NCBI GenBank assembly: GCA_027080545.1
Contig: JALWRV010000304.1
Location: forward strand, 1-15,333
Reading direction: 5' to 3'
DNA length: 15,333 nucleotides
Origin: Parvularculaceae bacterium
GTDB lineage: Bacteria > Pseudomonadota > Alphaproteobacteria > Caulobacterales > Parvularculaceae
Position 1 is the first letter of the stretch. Each line of letters opens with the position of its first letter. Below the pieces are notes generated by a model. That model was given only the letters and a program-made list of their open reading frames with translations, did no database searches and was not told where the DNA came from. Position numbers and translations under genes: made by a program. Below, in pieces: positions 8,312 to 14,140 of this stretch.

Positions 8312-8539
8312 TTAGGCAGCGCGTTTGATAACAAATCTGAAGACACCGCCCTCTTCTCCAGATTCCATTAATTCATTCCCAGTGGTGCGACAAAAAGCTT
8401 CGAAATCTTTAATCGCCCCCGGATCGGTTGCCAAGATTTCCAATGTGCCGCCAACACCCAGCTCCTTAATCGCCTTTTTGGCTTTGAGGATGGGTAGCGG
8501 ACAGTTGAGACCTTTTGCGTCTAGTGTTGCATCAGCCAT
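8312..8539 (-). CDS. tusA: TusA-family sulfur carrier protein
   Basis: This 75-residue small sulfur transferase has the defining CPxP motif, C13-P-L-P, in LNCPLPILKAKKAIKEL. C13 carries the persulfide or thiosulfonate. A second cysteine is C50. The length matches the usual 75-80 residues. In sulfur oxidizers TusA hands sulfur between rhodanese, DsrE-type proteins and the sHdr or Dsr enzymes in the cytoplasm (family knowledge). It follows dsrE3A by 81 bases on the same strand, the common dsrE3A-tusA pairing of oxidizers rather than the tRNA-thiolation context. ATG 8539 has GGAG 8 nt upstream. Lone TusA proteins also serve in tRNA modification; the neighbours make the oxidative role much more likely. 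Confidence 0.93.
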   Translation of the reverse strand: MADATLDAKGLNCPLPILKAKKAIKELGVGGTLEILATDPGAIKDFEAFCRTTGNELMESGEEGGVFRFVIKRAA

Positions 8540-8620
8540 GTAATTTACTCCATTTTCAAGTTTATCAGCCTTCGGGCATTTACATAATTTTCAGACAGCT
8601 CGTCCTTGCAGATCAAGCGG

Positions 8621-9151
8621 TTAGATGTAGAGATTCACATCCGAGGTCAGCGCGCTTTCCATATAGGTCGCCGCCCCACCAAGCTCGATTCCGTCAATCA
8701 TGTCTTTCGGGTCCATCTCGAACAGGTCCAAAGTCATCTGGCAAGCGATGATGCGCACATCAGACAGAACCGCGGCCTCGCGCAAATCCTCAATCGAAGC
8801 AACGCCTTTTTTCTTCATCATGTTTTTCATCATAGCGGTGGCCCCGGAGGTGACCCCTGGAATGACACCAACAATGCTCGGCATCCCCATATGCATCCCC
8901 ATCATCGGCATTTTCATCGCTGGATTACCAAGCGTACCCAATTGTAGGTCTAGCTTCTTGTTCAATAGCGGCAGGCCGTAAAAGGTGAAGAACATGGTCA
9001 CATCCACATCCATAGCCGCGGCTGTTGTTGCCAAAATGAACGGGGGATAGGCCCAGTCTAGGGTGCCTTTGGTGGCTATGATGGTCATGCTTTTCGCATT
9101 ACCGATGGTTTTTTCGACCGCTTCTTCCGACATTTGATTTCCGTCCGCCAT
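8621..9151 (-). CDS. dsrE3A: DsrE3A-type (DsrE/DsrF/DrsH-like) sulfur transferase
   Basis: This 176-residue cytoplasmic DsrE-fold protein is likely to accept and pass sulfane sulfur together with TusA. The active cysteine is C137 in DVRIIACQMTLDLF, a hallmark of DsrE3A proteins. It is the only cysteine in the chain. A methionine-rich stretch (residues 79-113, for example MPMMGMHMGMP and AMMKNMMKKK) is also typical. I chose ATG 9151 because GGAG lies 6 nt before it; an ATG four codons upstream (9163) has no good site, and its own codons form that Shine-Dalgarno. It is the first gene of the leftward unit and faces the divergent control region. tusA follows after 81 bases. Confidence 0.9.
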   Translation of the reverse strand: MADGNQMSEEAVEKTIGNAKSMTIIATKGTLDWAYPPFILATTAAAMDVDVTMFFTFYGLPLLNKKLDLQLGTLGNPAMKMPMMGMHMGMPSIVGVIPGVTSGATAMMKNMMKKKGVASIEDLREAAVLSDVRIIACQMTLDLFEMDPKDMIDGIELGGAATYMESALTSDVNLYI

Positions 9152-9183
9152 AAGTGACTCCATTGTTTCTTGTAAAATTACGG

Positions 9184-9200
9184 CCTGATATTATTTCAGG
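9184..9200. promoter_or_regulatory. 17-bp near-palindrome upstream of dsrE3A, candidate operator
   Basis: CCTGA-TATTATT-TCAGG pairs in seven of eight positions around a central base. It lies 33-49 bases upstream of the chosen dsrE3A start. A second dyad of the same form is at 9268-9284. No repressor or activator gene is visible in the window. Confidence 0.45.
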
Positions 9201-9267
9201 TCTAATGCTCTCGCCTTATTCCGCTTTATCCTGTGCCCTCTTTTTCACGATGATCAAAACCGGAGGT

Positions 9268-9284
9268 TCTGAATATAGCTCAGA
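9268..9284. promoter_or_regulatory. Second YCTGA-N7-TCAGR dyad, candidate operator
   Basis: TCTGA-ATATAGC-TCAGA has perfect 5-bp arms with the same 7-bp spacer as the dyad at 9184-9200. The centres (9192 and 9276) are 84 bp apart, eight turns of B-DNA, so both sites would face the same side of the helix. Confidence 0.4.
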
Positions 9285-9324
9285 CCTTATCACCGATAAA
9301 GGACGCTCATCCCAAATCTCTTTG

Positions 9325-9352
9325 GCAAGCGAAGGTGTGCAACACCGCTTGC
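9325..9352. promoter_or_regulatory. 28-bp dyad in the divergent region
   Basis: GCAAGCG and CGCTTGC form perfect 7-bp arms, and inside them GTGT-GCA-ACAC pairs as well, leaving only an AAG bulge. It may be a protein-binding site or a leader-RNA hairpin. No T-tract follows on either strand, so it is not a terminator. Confidence 0.4.
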
Positions 9353-9367
9353 AAACGCATACTATAT

Positions 9368-9387
9368 TAGCGTATTAGAAAACGCTA
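9368..9387. promoter_or_regulatory. TAGCGT-N8-ACGCTA inverted repeat, candidate operator of the rightward genes
   Basis: The perfect 6-bp arms end 2 bases before a possible -35 (TTGAAA, 9390-9395) and 70 bases before the start of the HDAC-family gene. The spacer contains ATTAGAAAA (9374-9382), which recurs before lipS1 at 10694-10702. Confidence 0.35.
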
Positions 9388-9456
9388 CTTTGAAAGAAAA
9401 GTGCATCCAATTCTGATAAAAGTCAATAAGCCTGCAAGCTGGGGCAAAAGGGGCTA

Positions 9457-10617
9457 ATGCTGCACTGCAATATTACCAATAAGCCAGCAGAAAAGACGCC
9501 TTCGCTCATGTCCCGTCCTCCCCTGTTCATCAGCGCCCCGCTCTATCAGCAATCAGGATTTTCCGGCCTACACCCGTTAGCGATTTCGCGAATCGGGGCG
9601 GTCGAAAATTTTGCTCGGGCTTTGGGCTGGCTTGGGGATGATAATTTCCGCTGCTCGCCCGTAGCGGATCGCCAAACCCTCACCCGTTACCATGATAAAG
9701 ACTATGTGGCAGCCTTGGCCCGCGTCTGTGACGATAATAAGGTCACGCGGGAGGATCGCGAACGCTATCAATTTGGGACCATGGAAAACCCTATCTTCCC
9801 GGCCTTGTTTGAACGTGCCTCTACATGCGTTGGCGGCTCCATTCTTGCCGCGCAATGCGCAGCCAAGAATCAGGTGGTGTTTCACCCCGCTGGTGGCACC
9901 CATCATGGCAAAAAGAATCAGGCTTCCGGTTTTTGCTACTTTAACGACCCGGTCTTTGCCATTTTAACTCTGCGAGACCAAGGCTTGGCCCGCATCGCCT
10001 ATATTGACCTTGACGCCCATCATGGCGACGGGGTGGAAGCTGCCTTTGGGGCAGATAAATCTGTTTTGTGTTTTTCTATCCATGAAGAAAAACGTTGGCC
10101 CCATAGTGGCGCGAAGGCAGGCAAAGATGATAACAACAATATCAACCTGCCGGTGCCGCGCGGTCTACACGATCAAGAGTTTGTTTTTTTAATGGAGACT
10201 TGCCTGTGGCCCCAGCTAGAGATCTTCAAGCCCGATGCCCTTGTCATTGTGTGCGGGGCCGATGTGCTGGCGGGAGACCCCTTGTCAGCGATGACGCTCA
10301 CCAACCAAACCCTGTGGCAAACAGTAAAACAACTCACAAACCGCTATACCGCTTCTGTCGTCTTGGGCGGGGGCGGCTATAATCCGTGGACCACGGTGCG
10401 CTATTGGACGGGACTTTGGGGGGTTCTCAACGCCAACCCCATGCCAACGCCCCTGCCGCCAGAACTCACACAAATCTTGCGCGGCTTTTCCAGCGATCTC
10501 GTGGACGAAGAAGATGTGCAAGATGAATGGCTCACGCAATTACAGGACAGCCCGCCTGCCCCGTTGCCCCTACGCGAAGAAATCAAGAAAATTGGGGCAC
10601 CATTCGCAGCCCTGTAG
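9457..10617 (+). CDS. Histone-deacetylase-family (AcuC-like) zinc deacylase
   Basis: This 386-residue arginase/deacetylase-fold enzyme would hydrolyse an acyl-lysine or acyl-amine bond. All active-site marks of the family are present: the histidine pair H149-H150 in HPAGGTHHGKK, zinc ligands D186 and H188 in YIDLDAHHGDG, zinc ligand D269 in CGADVLAGDP, and the transition-state tyrosine Y308 in LGGGGYNPW. It is therefore expected to be active. It is a single domain without signal peptide, so cytoplasmic. It stands 105 bases before lipS1 on the same strand, at the head of the lipoate-assembly genes. Its substrate is unknown; deacylation of a lysine on LbpA or on a lip enzyme is a guess. ATG 9457 has GGGG close upstream; ATG 9508 is an alternative without a clear ribosome site. 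Confidence 0.88.
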   Translation: MLHCNITNKPAEKTPSLMSRPPLFISAPLYQQSGFSGLHPLAISRIGAVENFARALGWLGDDNFRCSPVADRQTLTRYHDKDYVAALARVCDDNKVTREDRERYQFGTMENPIFPALFERASTCVGGSILAAQCAAKNQVVFHPAGGTHHGKKNQASGFCYFNDPVFAILTLRDQGLARIAYIDLDAHHGDGVEAAFGADKSVLCFSIHEEKRWPHSGAKAGKDDNNNINLPVPRGLHDQEFVFLMETCLWPQLEIFKPDALVIVCGADVLAGDPLSAMTLTNQTLWQTVKQLTNRYTASVVLGGGGYNPWTTVRYWTGLWGVLNANPMPTPLPPELTQILRGFSSDLVDEEDVQDEWLTQLQDSPPAPLPLREEIKKIGAPFAAL

Positions 10618-10662
10618 GTCCCATCCGAAAAAACCCTTCCTTGGCGAGAATCCAGTTTATAC

Positions 10663-10691
10663 TTGCATCCTGTTTGCAGCTTATTCATATT
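10663..10691 (+). promoter_or_regulatory. Possible promoter of the lipS1 operon
   Basis: TTGCAT (10663-10668) and CATATT (10686-10691) are 17 bp apart in the 105-bp gap before lipS1. Both hexamers match the sigma-70 consensus only partly. The gap is A+T-rich, and a dyad follows at the expected transcription start. Confidence 0.25.
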
Positions 10692-10693
10692 AC

Positions 10694-10709
10694 ATTAGAA
10701 AAAACTAAT
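10694..10709. promoter_or_regulatory. ATTAG-N6-CTAAT dyad before lipS1
   Basis: Perfect 5-bp arms around six A lie 13 bases upstream of the lipS1 start codon, over the start region of the possible promoter. It shares ATTAGAAAA with the candidate operator before the HDAC-family gene. It could be an operator or a 5' leader hairpin. Confidence 0.35.
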
Positions 10710-10713
10710 ATCT

Positions 10714-10718
10714 GGAGG
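10714..10718 (+). promoter_or_regulatory. Shine-Dalgarno sequence of lipS1
   Basis: GGAGG lies 4 nt before GTG 10723. The ATG two bases earlier (10721) opens only a seven-codon frame, so GTG is the start. Confidence 0.65.
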
Positions 10719-10722
10719 TTAT

Positions 10723-11754
10723 GTGGGCTGGATTGAACATTTAAGCGAATTGGAGCCTTTGGAAGACGTAGAGTTCGACGCCGAATTGGTGGCGCGCATG
10801 GAAGCAGCGCAAACCGCCAGCCTGTCGCGTCCTATCCGTTTTTCTACCCCGACCTTCAAAGAGTTTGAGACCAGCGACGTTAAAGGCTGTGGTAAAAATT
10901 CTTTTCCCGCTTTTTCGATCACCGCCGCCGGATGCGCTTTGAATTGCGACCATTGCCAAAAGAAAATTTTAGAACCCATGATACCGGCCACCAAGCCGGA
11001 AATGCTCGATCAAAAAGTCCGTGATCTGATCATGTTGCAAGACCTAAAGGGGTTTTTGCTCTCTGGGGGGTCAAATAAACGCAATGAAATTAATTATGAC
11101 CGCTATTTTCCCATTATTGAGGGGTTGAAACGCGACTTCCCTGAGTTGCAAATCGCTATTCACACCGCGTTGACCGATGAAGCCAGTGCCAAACGCATGG
11201 AAGCGGCTGGCGTTGATACAGCAATGATGGATGTGATTGGCGCTCAGGAAACCATCAATCAAGTTTATAATCTTGATCGCTCTGTTGATGATTTTGAAGC
11301 CACCCTCGCCGCCCTCACCGCCACGGGCATGAATATTTCTCCCCATATCGTTATTGGCTTGCATTATGGCAAACTTTTAGGCGAGCAATATGCGCTTGAG
11401 ATGATCGGGCGTTATCCGGTGGAAGCGCTCGTGCTGGTGGTCATCATGCCTTTTTACGCCAAACCGGGCACGTTTACGACGCCATCGACCAAAGATGTGG
11501 GCGAGATTTTTTTGCAATCGCGACAAATTTTGCCGGACCGTCAGGTTTTGCTGGGCTGTGCGCGCCCTGCCGGTATGCATAAGCGCATAACTGATGCCTA
11601 TGCGGTGATGGCCGGCATTGATGGTATCGCCTTTCCGGCAGAAGGCGCTCTTGGGGTGGCCGAAGCCATTGGTCGGCCCGTTAATCAAGAACATGCCTGT
11701 TGCTCCATCAAGCTCGGCACCGCCAAACCTTTAACCCAGATGAGTGCTGCATGA
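10723..11754 (+). CDS. lipS1: LipS1, radical SAM component of the two-protein lipoyl synthase
   Basis: This 343-residue radical SAM enzyme has the [4Fe-4S]-AdoMet triad C71/C75/C78 in GCALNCDHCQKKI. A glycine-rich LLSGGSNKRNEI segment follows at about residues 112-123, and the TIM-barrel continues through HIVIGLHYG and VVIMPFYAKPGTF. LipS1 and LipS2 act together to insert the two sulfur atoms into protein-bound octanoate, a job done by the single LipA in other bacteria (established for archaeal and sulfur-oxidizer homologues). The start is GTG 10723 behind GGAGG. The stop overlaps the lipT start by four bases (ATGA at 11751-11754). The order lipS1-lipT-lipS2-ligase identifies it. Seen alone it would pass as an unassigned or biotin-synthase-like radical SAM protein. 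Confidence 0.88.
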   Translation: MGWIEHLSELEPLEDVEFDAELVARMEAAQTASLSRPIRFSTPTFKEFETSDVKGCGKNSFPAFSITAAGCALNCDHCQKKILEPMIPATKPEMLDQKVRDLIMLQDLKGFLLSGGSNKRNEINYDRYFPIIEGLKRDFPELQIAIHTALTDEASAKRMEAAGVDTAMMDVIGAQETINQVYNLDRSVDDFEATLAALTATGMNISPHIVIGLHYGKLLGEQYALEMIGRYPVEALVLVVIMPFYAKPGTFTTPSTKDVGEIFLQSRQILPDRQVLLGCARPAGMHKRITDAYAVMAGIDGIAFPAEGALGVAEAIGRPVNQEHACCSIKLGTAKPLTQMSAA

Positions 11755-12821
11755 GCGAGACAGCACACGTCTTTGATGTGGCTATTATCGGGCTCGGCCC
11801 TGCGGGGGCGAGTGCGGCGCGGGCGATAGCCGCGGCCGGGCGACGGGTTGTCGCCTTTGATCGCAAGCGCGAAGCGGGAACACCGGTTCAATGTGCAGAA
11901 TTTGTCCCTCTCATGCTGGGCGAAGATGTCGCTTCAGCGCGAGCCGCCAATGTGCAAATGATCGACGACATGCTGACCTTTGTGGAGTGCGATGCCCCGG
12001 ATCAGGCCTGTAATTTTTCTGGCCGCATGATTGACCGCGCCACCTTTGATGCGCATCTGGTTTCGCTGGCAAGAAAAGCCGGTGCCCATTGTCAATTCGG
12101 GGTGAAGATCGATCAAATTTCCCCACAAGGGCAAATTCATCTCGATCAGGAATTGATAAGCGCTAAAATTATCATTGGGGCTGATGGGCCGCTCTCCATT
12201 GTCGGCCAAGCGATAGGCCATGTGAATGAGGAATTGCTGGAAACCAGACAGATCACCGTGCCCCTCAAGGACCCCCATCGGGCAACCGATATATTTCTTT
12301 CTGACGCCTATCCCGGCGGCTATGGGTGGCTATTTCCCAAAGGGGATAAGGCCAATATTGGCTTGGGGCTTGATCACGATCATCGTGATCAATTGAAGCC
12401 ATTGCTGGAGCATTTGCATGAAAGGCTGATCGCAGAAGGCCGGGTCGGCGAAGACATTATTCAATTTACCGGTGGCCCCATCCCCGCCGGTGGCATGGTC
12501 AAGCCCTATGGCCAGCTAGGGCCTGTGCCCGTGCTGCTCGCCGGTGATGCGGCGGGGCTAACCAATTGCATCACTGGGGCGGGCATTGCCTCGGCCCTTT
12601 TATCCGGGCGCCTGGCTGGAGAAGCCGCCATCGCTCTTCTGGATGGCGACCCCGAGGCGGGGGATGATTATGTCGATGACCTCAACGATATGTTCGGTGC
12701 CGCCTTGGCCCGCGCCTGCGCCCACCGACAAAAATTAAAAAACATTCGCCAACAAGAGAAAAATGTTCCACCTTCTGCCTTGCGCAGGGCGTGGATTGCC
12801 TATCCACAATATTGGACCTGA
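11751..12821 (+). CDS. lipT: LipT, FAD-dependent oxidoreductase of the lipoate-assembly cluster
   Basis: This 356-residue flavoprotein of the geranylgeranyl-reductase-like group has the Rossmann motif GLGPAG at residues 14-19 in VAIIGLGPAGASAARA. PVQCAEFVP follows at about residues 45-53, and the second FAD motif LLAGDAAGLTNCITGAG lies at about residues 262-278. These are typical of the digeranylgeranylglycerophospholipid-reductase family. In sulfur oxidizers with LipS1/LipS2 this gene lies in the same cluster and has been proposed to supply electrons for lipoate assembly; its reaction is not settled. The ATG overlaps the lipS1 stop, so the genes are coupled. A longer frame opening at TTG 11700 lies inside lipS1 and is rejected. 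A perfect 10-bp hairpin lies inside the gene (12370-12392). Confidence 0.85.
   Translation: MSETAHVFDVAIIGLGPAGASAARAIAAAGRRVVAFDRKREAGTPVQCAEFVPLMLGEDVASARAANVQMIDDMLTFVECDAPDQACNFSGRMIDRATFDAHLVSLARKAGAHCQFGVKIDQISPQGQIHLDQELISAKIIIGADGPLSIVGQAIGHVNEELLETRQITVPLKDPHRATDIFLSDAYPGGYGWLFPKGDKANIGLGLDHDHRDQLKPLLEHLHERLIAEGRVGEDIIQFTGGPIPAGGMVKPYGQLGPVPVLLAGDAAGLTNCITGAGIASALLSGRLAGEAAIALLDGDPEAGDDYVDDLNDMFGAALARACAHRQKLKNIRQQEKNVPPSALRRAWIAYPQYWT
12370..12392. repeat. Perfect 10-bp hairpin inside lipT
   Basis: TTGATCACGA and TCGTGATCAA flank TCA, a 23-bp dyad that encodes part of LDHDHRDQL in lipT. It may fold in the mRNA or be a chance product of the repeated Asp/His codons. Confidence 0.6.
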
Positions 12822-12828
12822 TAACACC

Positions 12829-12832
12829 GGAG
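12829..12832 (+). promoter_or_regulatory. Shine-Dalgarno sequence deciding the lipS2 start
   Basis: GGAG lies 9 nt before ATG 12842 in the short gap after lipT. It supports this start over TTG 12791 inside lipT. Confidence 0.6.
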
Positions 12833-12841
12833 ATCTTATCA

Positions 12842-14140
12842 ATGACTTGCCTAAAACCAGAAAACGCCCAACCCGGTGATGTTACCAAGGATGGCCTTGA
12901 TTATAATCCGTTCGAAATTATGGAACCGCGCACACCCGCTGTAACCCCGAAGGAATTGCGCAATGGTGGTCGGGTAAAAGCGGATAATGTGCCCCCAACG
13001 GGCATATATCTGCCCAATAATAATATTCAAACCCCGTCCATGACCTCGCCGGAATATGTGCAGCTTTCAACAGCCGCCGCCATCACGCTGGGGATCATGC
13101 CGGGTAATATGTATCGCTGTGCCTGTACCCGCTGCTTGAATATTTTGCTGACCTATCCGGAAGGTTGCCGCGCCAATTGCGCCTATTGTGGGCTGGCGCG
13201 CCATCGTGAAGCTGAACGCGATTATGCGGACAGAAATTTTATTCGCGTCGATTGGCCTTCAGTGCCCATGGCGCAAATTGCGGAAACCGTTGGTAAAGAC
13301 CCCGAGAACTCTCCCTTCCACCGCATGTGCATTTCCATGATTACCCATCCGCGCTCCGATGATGATACTAAAACGGTCTTAAAAACATGGACCGATCATG
13401 TCGATCCGGATGCTATTCCAATCTCGATTTTATCAAACCCCACCACCATGACCCGTGAGGATGTGCAGCAATTGCGCGATATGGGGTCGGATATTTTTAC
13501 CGTGGCTCTTGATGCAGCAACCCCTGCCCTGTTTGACCGCACCCGTGGCAAGGGCGTGCAATCGCCCCATAGCTGGAAAAAATATTGGGAAATTCTTCTT
13601 GAGGCGAAAGATATATTTGGCCCGCAAAAATTCGGAGCGCATATCATTGTCGGTATGGGCGAAACCGAATCGGAAATTCTCCATCTGGTGCAAGAGTTGG
13701 TCGATCTCGGTGGCCATAGTCACATGTTCTGCTTTTACCCGGAACAAGGCTCGCTGATGGATCATTTGCCTTCCACCCCCCGCGACCAATGGCGCCGGGT
13801 GCAACTGGCCCGCTATCTCATTGACTATGCCGGGGTGCGGGTTGATCAAATGAAATTTGACGATCAAGGTCGGGTATCTGATTTTGGTCTGCCCGGCGCA
13901 GAGCTGGATGCCATCATTGATAGCGGCATTGCCTTTAGAACCTCTGGCTGCCCGGGCAAATTTGCCGACGATATTTCCGCCTGCGACCGCCCCTATGGCG
14001 ATAGCCCGCCATCAGACATTGCCTCCTATCCCTTCCAGCCGGAAAAAGCAGATCTGAAACGTATCCGGATGCAGCTAGATCGCCAAAAGCCCGGAGAAAC
14101 CTATGAGCTGGGCGAGGAATTTGAGGATCTGGATTTGTGA
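12842..14140 (+). CDS. lipS2: LipS2, second radical SAM component of the lipoyl synthase
   Basis: This 432-residue radical SAM protein has the AdoMet cluster triad C109/C113/C116 in EGCRANCAYCGLARHRE. Just before it are C93, C95 and C98 in YRCACTRCLN, and near the C-terminus C370 and C381 in RTSGCPG and ISACDRPYGDS. These extra cysteines are candidates for an auxiliary [4Fe-4S] cluster that would be sacrificed as sulfur donor, as in LipA. HIIVGMGETE at about residues 267-276 is a typical radical SAM barrel element. With LipS1 it should thiolate octanoyl-LbpA. ATG 12842 follows lipT by 20 bases behind GGAG; the frame can be extended to TTG 12791, but that lies within lipT. The stop overlaps the ligase start (GTGA at 14137-14140). 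Confidence 0.88.
   Translation: MTCLKPENAQPGDVTKDGLDYNPFEIMEPRTPAVTPKELRNGGRVKADNVPPTGIYLPNNNIQTPSMTSPEYVQLSTAAAITLGIMPGNMYRCACTRCLNILLTYPEGCRANCAYCGLARHREAERDYADRNFIRVDWPSVPMAQIAETVGKDPENSPFHRMCISMITHPRSDDDTKTVLKTWTDHVDPDAIPISILSNPTTMTREDVQQLRDMGSDIFTVALDAATPALFDRTRGKGVQSPHSWKKYWEILLEAKDIFGPQKFGAHIIVGMGETESEILHLVQELVDLGGHSHMFCFYPEQGSLMDHLPSTPRDQWRRVQLARYLIDYAGVRVDQMKFDDQGRVSDFGLPGAELDAIIDSGIAFRTSGCPGKFADDISACDRPYGDSPPSDIASYPFQPEKADLKRIRMQLDRQKPGETYELGEEFEDLDL

Larger units (their letters stand above)
9201..9456. other. Divergent control region without a gene
   Basis: The stretch between the leftward dsrE3A gene and the rightward HDAC-family gene holds no credible reading frame with a ribosome site. 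It is richer in A+T than the genes and full of dyad symmetries, listed separately. It must contain the promoters of both gene groups. I could not fix -35/-10 hexamers with confidence; TTGAAA (9390-9395) and GATAAA (9415-9420) face right but are 19 bp apart. Confidence 0.6.

Noticed and set aside
9152..9163. DsrE3A start at ATG 9163
   Set aside because: No clear Shine-Dalgarno before it; its own codons provide GGAG for ATG 9151. The four-residue difference is minor, and 9163 cannot be fully excluded.
9154..9378. 74-codon frame across the divergent region on the plus strand
   Set aside because: No ribosome site, no recognizable protein features, and it covers the dyad-rich control DNA.
9390..9420. 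TTGAAA ... GATAAA as promoter of the HDAC-family gene
   Set aside because: The spacer is 19 bp and the -10 match is weak; kept only as a remark in the control-region entry.
11700..11750. N-terminal extension of LipT from TTG 11700
   Set aside because: It lies inside lipS1, adds residues before a normal Rossmann start, and the ATGA overlap explains translation coupling.
12791..12841. N-terminal extension of LipS2 from TTG 12791
   Set aside because: It would overlap lipT by 31 bases, while ATG 12842 has GGAG in the intergenic gap.
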